Shown here: piece by piece, positions 61,032 to 64,000 of the stretch
Layout: each line of letters begins with the position of its first letter
Position numbering within the stretch: the first letter of the stretch is position 1
Source of the DNA: Mesosutterella porci
GTDB taxonomy: Bacteria; Pseudomonadota; Gammaproteobacteria; Burkholderiales; Burkholderiaceae_F
Direction of reading: 5' to 3'
Assembly (NCBI RefSeq): GCF_022134585.1
Contig: NZ_JAKNCT010000001.1
Span: forward strand, 62,001 to 126,000
Length of the DNA: 64,000 bases
Notes under the pieces: generated by a model
What the model was told of the DNA's origin: nothing
Seen by the model: the letters and a program-made list of their open reading frames with translations, nothing else
Database searches by the model: none
Program-made: the position numbers and the translations under genes

Positions 61032-62126
61032 ATGAACTTTGTCTGCACCCGATGCGGGAAAACCGCGCCGCTGTCCACTCTTTCGCCCTGCTGCAGCTGC
61101 GGCGGACTCTTCGAACTGGACTACACCCCTCCGGCCTGGGATCTCAGCCTGATTGACCGCAGCGCCTGGAACATTTTCCGCTACCGGGCCTTCATGGCGA
61201 TCGAGGGCGACGCGTGGAGAGACGTCACCATGGGTGAGGGCCTCACAGCGGCCGTTCCTTTTGACCGCGATGTGCTCGTCAAGATGGACTATATGACCCC
61301 GACTCTGTCCTTCAAGGACCGGGGCGCCGCGGCCCTGGTGGCGCACATGAAGGCGATCGGGGTTCAGAAGTGCGTCCAGGATTCGAGCGGAAACGCCGGC
61401 GTTGCCGTCGCGGCCTACTGCGCACGCGTGGGCATCCGCTGCGAAATCTACGTTCCCGAGGGAACGAGCCCGAATAAAATCGCCATGATCGGCGCATACG
61501 GCGCGAAAGCCGTCGTCGTTCCCGGAACCCGCGATCACTGCGCCGACGTCTGCCGGGCAAAGGTCCGGGAAGAAGGTGCGTACTACGCCAACCATGTCTA
61601 CAACCCCTTTTTCTACGAGGGCACCAAGACATACATTTACGAGCTGCTCGAGCAGCTCGGGCGAATTCCGGAGCATATTTTCATCGAAACGGGCAACGGC
61701 ACGCTGCTCATCGGAGCGGTGAAGGCGCTCGAGCACCTGCTCGCCAGCGGTGCGATCGATCATTTCCCGCAGATCGTGGCTGTCCAGAGCGAGAACTGCG
61801 CTCCCTTTGCCGAAACGCTGCGCCAGAACGCCCGGCATCTCGTGCACATCACTCCGAAGCCCACGCTGGCCGAAGGCATTGCGATCGGCGTTCCCGCCCG
61901 AGCCGATGAAATCCTCGACATGATCCGCCGCCATTCCATCCGGATCGTCACGGCGCCCGAGGAGGAGATCCTGCCCGCGCGCGCAGCTCTTGCCCGGCGC
62001 GGCATTTATGCCGAGCACACGACCGCTGCGGCCCTGGCGGCCTACCGCCGCTACTGCGACCTCTACGGTCCGACGCCGGATTCGGTGCTGTCGATGTGCA
62101 GTGCCGGCATCAAGAGCGATCACTGA
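61032..62126 (+). CDS. Threonine synthase-like PLP enzyme
   Basis: A fold-type II pyridoxal-phosphate enzyme of 364 residues. An N-terminal zinc-ribbon (CTRCGK ... CCSCGG) is followed by the PLP-lysine motif PTLSFKDRGAAALVAH, the SSGNAGVAVAAYCA loop, and a phosphate-binding ETGNGTLLIGAVKAL region. This is the thrC-like group with a zinc ribbon, which includes threonine synthases and enzymes of other amino acid pathways. The next gene overlaps or nearly abuts it and is a D-threonine aldolase-like enzyme, so the pair may degrade or interconvert a hydroxy-amino acid rather than make threonine. ATG at 61032 with weak GGAGG upstream. Confidence 0.82.
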   Translation: MNFVCTRCGKTAPLSTLSPCCSCGGLFELDYTPPAWDLSLIDRSAWNIFRYRAFMAIEGDAWRDVTMGEGLTAAVPFDRDVLVKMDYMTPTLSFKDRGAAALVAHMKAIGVQKCVQDSSGNAGVAVAAYCARVGIRCEIYVPEGTSPNKIAMIGAYGAKAVVVPGTRDHCADVCRAKVREEGAYYANHVYNPFFYEGTKTYIYELLEQLGRIPEHIFIETGNGTLLIGAVKALEHLLASGAIDHFPQIVAVQSENCAPFAETLRQNARHLVHITPKPTLAEGIAIGVPARADEILDMIRRHSIRIVTAPEEEILPARAALARRGIYAEHTTAAALAAYRRYCDLYGPTPDSVLSMCSAGIKSDH

Positions 62127-62141
62127 TTGAAAGGAAGGTCC

Positions 62142-63281
62142 ATGACAACACTGAATGATCTGCAGACCCCGGCTCTGATTCTGGACGCCGGACGGCTTGA
62201 CCGGAACCTAGAGCGCATGGCCGCCAAGGCCCGCAGCCTCGGCGTGGCGCTCCGGCCGCACCTGAAGACCTCCAAAAGCTGGGACGTCGCAAAACGCCAG
62301 ATGACGACCCCGCAGGGGCCGGCCACAGTCTCGACGCTGAAGGAGGCGGAGTATTTCGCGGCGCACGGCGTCAGAGACATGATCTACGCGGTCGGGATCG
62401 CCCCCTCGAAGCTGGCGCGCGTGGCTGCCGTGAACGCCCAGGGCGCGGACGTCAAGGTGATCTTTGACAACGAAGCCGCCGGCCGGGCGATCAGCGACTT
62501 CTGTGAAAAACAGGGCGTAACGATCCGCGCGCTGCTTGAAATCGACTGCGACGGGCATCGCTCGGGGCTTCCCCCGGACAGCCCCGAGCTGATCAAGGTC
62601 GCCCGCAGCCTCAGGCCCGGTTCCGGAGCCGAGCTCGCGGGAGTTCTCACCCACGCGGGCGGCTCCTACAACGCCACCGGCCCCGCGGACATGCTGCACC
62701 GGGCGCATGAAGAACGCGACGGCGTCGTGAGGGCCGCCTCGAGACTGCGCGAGGCGGGCCTGCCCTGCCCCATCGTGTCCGTCGGCTCAACTCCCACCGC
62801 GACGTTCGGCGACAATTTGGACGGCGTCACGGAGCTGCGCTGCGGCGTCTACGCCTTCTTCGACCTGTTCATGCTGGGCCTGGGCGTCTGCCGCCAGAGC
62901 GACCTCGCGCTGTCGGTGCTCGTCACCGTGATCGGGCACCAGAAGGAAAAGAACTGGGTGATCACCGACGGGGGCTGGATGGCGCTCTCAAGGGACCGCG
63001 GCACGGCCTCCCAGAAGCTCGACCAGGGCTACGGGCTCGTGGCTGACATCAACGGAGAGCCTGTGCCCGAAGACCTGATCGTGGTCTCCGCGAACCAGGA
63101 GCACGGCATCATCTCCTCGCGCGACGGCAGCGCCTTCGACCTCGGGCGCTATCCGGTGGGGACGATGCTGCGCATCTTCCCGAACCACGCGTGCCCGACC
63201 GCGGCTCAGCATCCGCAGTACTACGTGGTCGACGACGGCACCGAGGTCCGGGCCGTCTGGCCGAGGATCTACGGCTGGTAG
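62142..63281 (+). CDS. D-threonine aldolase / D-serine dehydratase-like PLP enzyme (DSD1 family)
   Basis: Fold-type III enzyme with an alanine-racemase-like barrel, 379 residues. The start LQTPALILDAGRLDRNLERM and the PLP lysine in LRPHLKTSKS are diagnostic. The C-terminal PNHACPTAAQH supplies the His and Cys metal ligands. Family members cleave D-threonine or dehydrate D-serine. ATG at 62142 follows AAGGAAGG; the TTG at 62127 is rejected. It lies 15 bases after the threonine synthase-like gene, so they form an operon. Confidence 0.87.
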   Translation: MTTLNDLQTPALILDAGRLDRNLERMAAKARSLGVALRPHLKTSKSWDVAKRQMTTPQGPATVSTLKEAEYFAAHGVRDMIYAVGIAPSKLARVAAVNAQGADVKVIFDNEAAGRAISDFCEKQGVTIRALLEIDCDGHRSGLPPDSPELIKVARSLRPGSGAELAGVLTHAGGSYNATGPADMLHRAHEERDGVVRAASRLREAGLPCPIVSVGSTPTATFGDNLDGVTELRCGVYAFFDLFMLGLGVCRQSDLALSVLVTVIGHQKEKNWVITDGGWMALSRDRGTASQKLDQGYGLVADINGEPVPEDLIVVSANQEHGIISSRDGSAFDLGRYPVGTMLRIFPNHACPTAAQHPQYYVVDDGTEVRAVWPRIYGW

Positions 63282-63297
63282 GAAAAAAGGAGGCTCG

Positions 63298-63349
63298 GCA
63301 GGAGGGGCCGCCTCTTGAAAGGCGCGCCCTCTTCCTCCGGGCCTTTTTT
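63298..63349 (+). terminator. Probable terminator of the PLP-enzyme operon
   Basis: An imperfect GC-rich hairpin (AGGAGGGGC... with ...GCCCTCTTCCT) followed by six Ts at 63344-63349. Confidence 0.6.
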
Positions 63350-64000
63350 CAGAGCCGGTAGGGCCTTGCCGCCGTGCAGCAGGGCGAACCTTCCGTGAGC
63401 CAGAGCGTGCGCTCGCTTAAGTCCATCACGAGAGACCAGAGCGAGCAGTGCCTGTGGTACTCGGGCAGCGGCTCGTCGTCGTGCCGGCAGACGCTGTCGG
63501 GACAGCCCGCGTGGTCCGAGAAAATCCGAAAGAGCGCCTTGCAGCGCAGGCTCCCCGCCTCGAGCGCCGAAAGGCGGCGGATCCGGTCAAGCCGCGTGAA
63601 GGTCGAGCTATAGCTGTACCAGGCGGCCTCCGGGCCTGCCGCGAGACGCTCCGAGAGCCAGTGGTTCGTGTGGCAGAGAGGACGGCCGCCGCCCGTGAGG
63701 ACGGCAAGCCCCACAGGGGCCGCCTCCACCATCACCGCGTGCCCGTCGCCCGAAGCGAGTCCGATGCAGGCCGCGCCGGCGCGCTTCGCGCTCGCGATCG
63801 CCTCGATCGCCTTCGGACCGTCCTCTGCGAGAGGGCCGCCCGCAGCAGCACCTGCACCGGAACTCCGCCCCTGCCCTTTTTCACCGAGAGAGCGTTCATC
63901 GTGGGCCCGAGCCCGAACTCGTTCAACCCCTTGCCGCCCACGAGCCCCGCCTCGGTCACGATGAGGCAGCGCGCGAAGGGCTTCTGCTCGACCTCGAGCA
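63349..64000 (-). pseudogene. C45-family acyltransferase/amidohydrolase, frameshifted and cut by window edge
   Basis: Relative of isopenicillin-N acyltransferase and carcinine hydrolase (Ntn-hydrolase fold). The upstream part in one frame reads ...RCLIVTEAGLVGGKGLNEFGLG, then GVPVQVLLRAAL. The rest, in another frame, reads AEDGPKAIEAIASAKR, then HAVMVEAAPVGLAV and CHTNHWLSERLA to the stop. The two join only if about two bases are removed at the GAGAG run (63829-63833). The amino-terminal part with the nucleophile Cys lies beyond the window. This could be a true frameshift, slippage in a short repeat, or a sequence error. Confidence 0.72.

Overview
The window is 64 kb of GC-rich (visibly about 60% or more) chromosomal DNA, gene-dense on both strands. 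The gene content suggests a betaproteobacterium of the Burkholderiales, most like the gut family Sutterellaceae. The grounds are ppiD beside tRNA-Asp, a single-chain PurL, several flavocytochrome-c-type reductases with a tetrahaem cytochrome, a TtrSR-like two-component system, DASS and DMT carriers, a C45 acyltransferase, and no sugar-catabolic genes. This placement is inference; no rRNA or species marker is present.

Layout. 0.2-2.7 kb: autotransporter adhesin. 2.9-10.8 kb: LysE exporter, purL, a DadA-like flavin oxidase and nnr. 10.9-12.8 kb: a class-C-type group II intron sitting directly behind the ppiD terminator, with a hairpin insertion in its catalytic domain V. 12.8-15.1 kb: ppiD and two identical tRNA-Asp genes. 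15.2-21.8 kb (minus strand): lipoprotein esterase, orphan metQ, then a five-gene polar amino acid ABC transporter operon with an amidase and a second binding-protein-like gene. 22-25.7 kb: htpG with a near-consensus sigma-32 promoter, a tandem UspA, and a secreted Ala/Lys-rich protein. 26-32.8 kb: a respiratory regulation block. A small membrane protein, a TtrS-like kinase with a periplasmic PhnD-like sensor, a FixJ-like regulator and a flavoprotein reductase form an overlapping operon, followed by a Tat-exported flavoprotein and its tetrahaem cytochrome c. 32.9-39.2 kb: LysR, GntR, a DASS dicarboxylate carrier and two M20 peptidases. 39.4-41.4 kb: queC, a BspA/DUF285 repeat protein and a DJ-1/PfpI protein. 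41.8-45.9 kb: a third flavocytochrome-type reductase, a Crp/Fnr regulator, a DMT carrier and a lipoprotein. 46.2-55.5 kb: LysR, an OmpR/EnvZ-type system divergent from an EptA lipid A phosphoethanolamine transferase, MFS, PLD-like protein, a haem membrane protein and a MATE pump. 55.7-64 kb: a decayed SRPBCC gene, HxlR, DUF805, class A acid phosphatase, LysR, DMT, a threonine-synthase-like enzyme with a D-threonine aldolase-like enzyme, and a frameshifted C45 acyltransferase cut by the window edge.

Together the genes describe an organism living on amino acids, peptides and dicarboxylates and respiring organic acceptors through periplasmic flavocytochromes. The most distinctive signals are the kinase/regulator/flavoprotein block (26.1-32.7 kb), the intron with an altered domain V, the DUF285 protein coupled to queC, and the secreted histone-H1-like protein.
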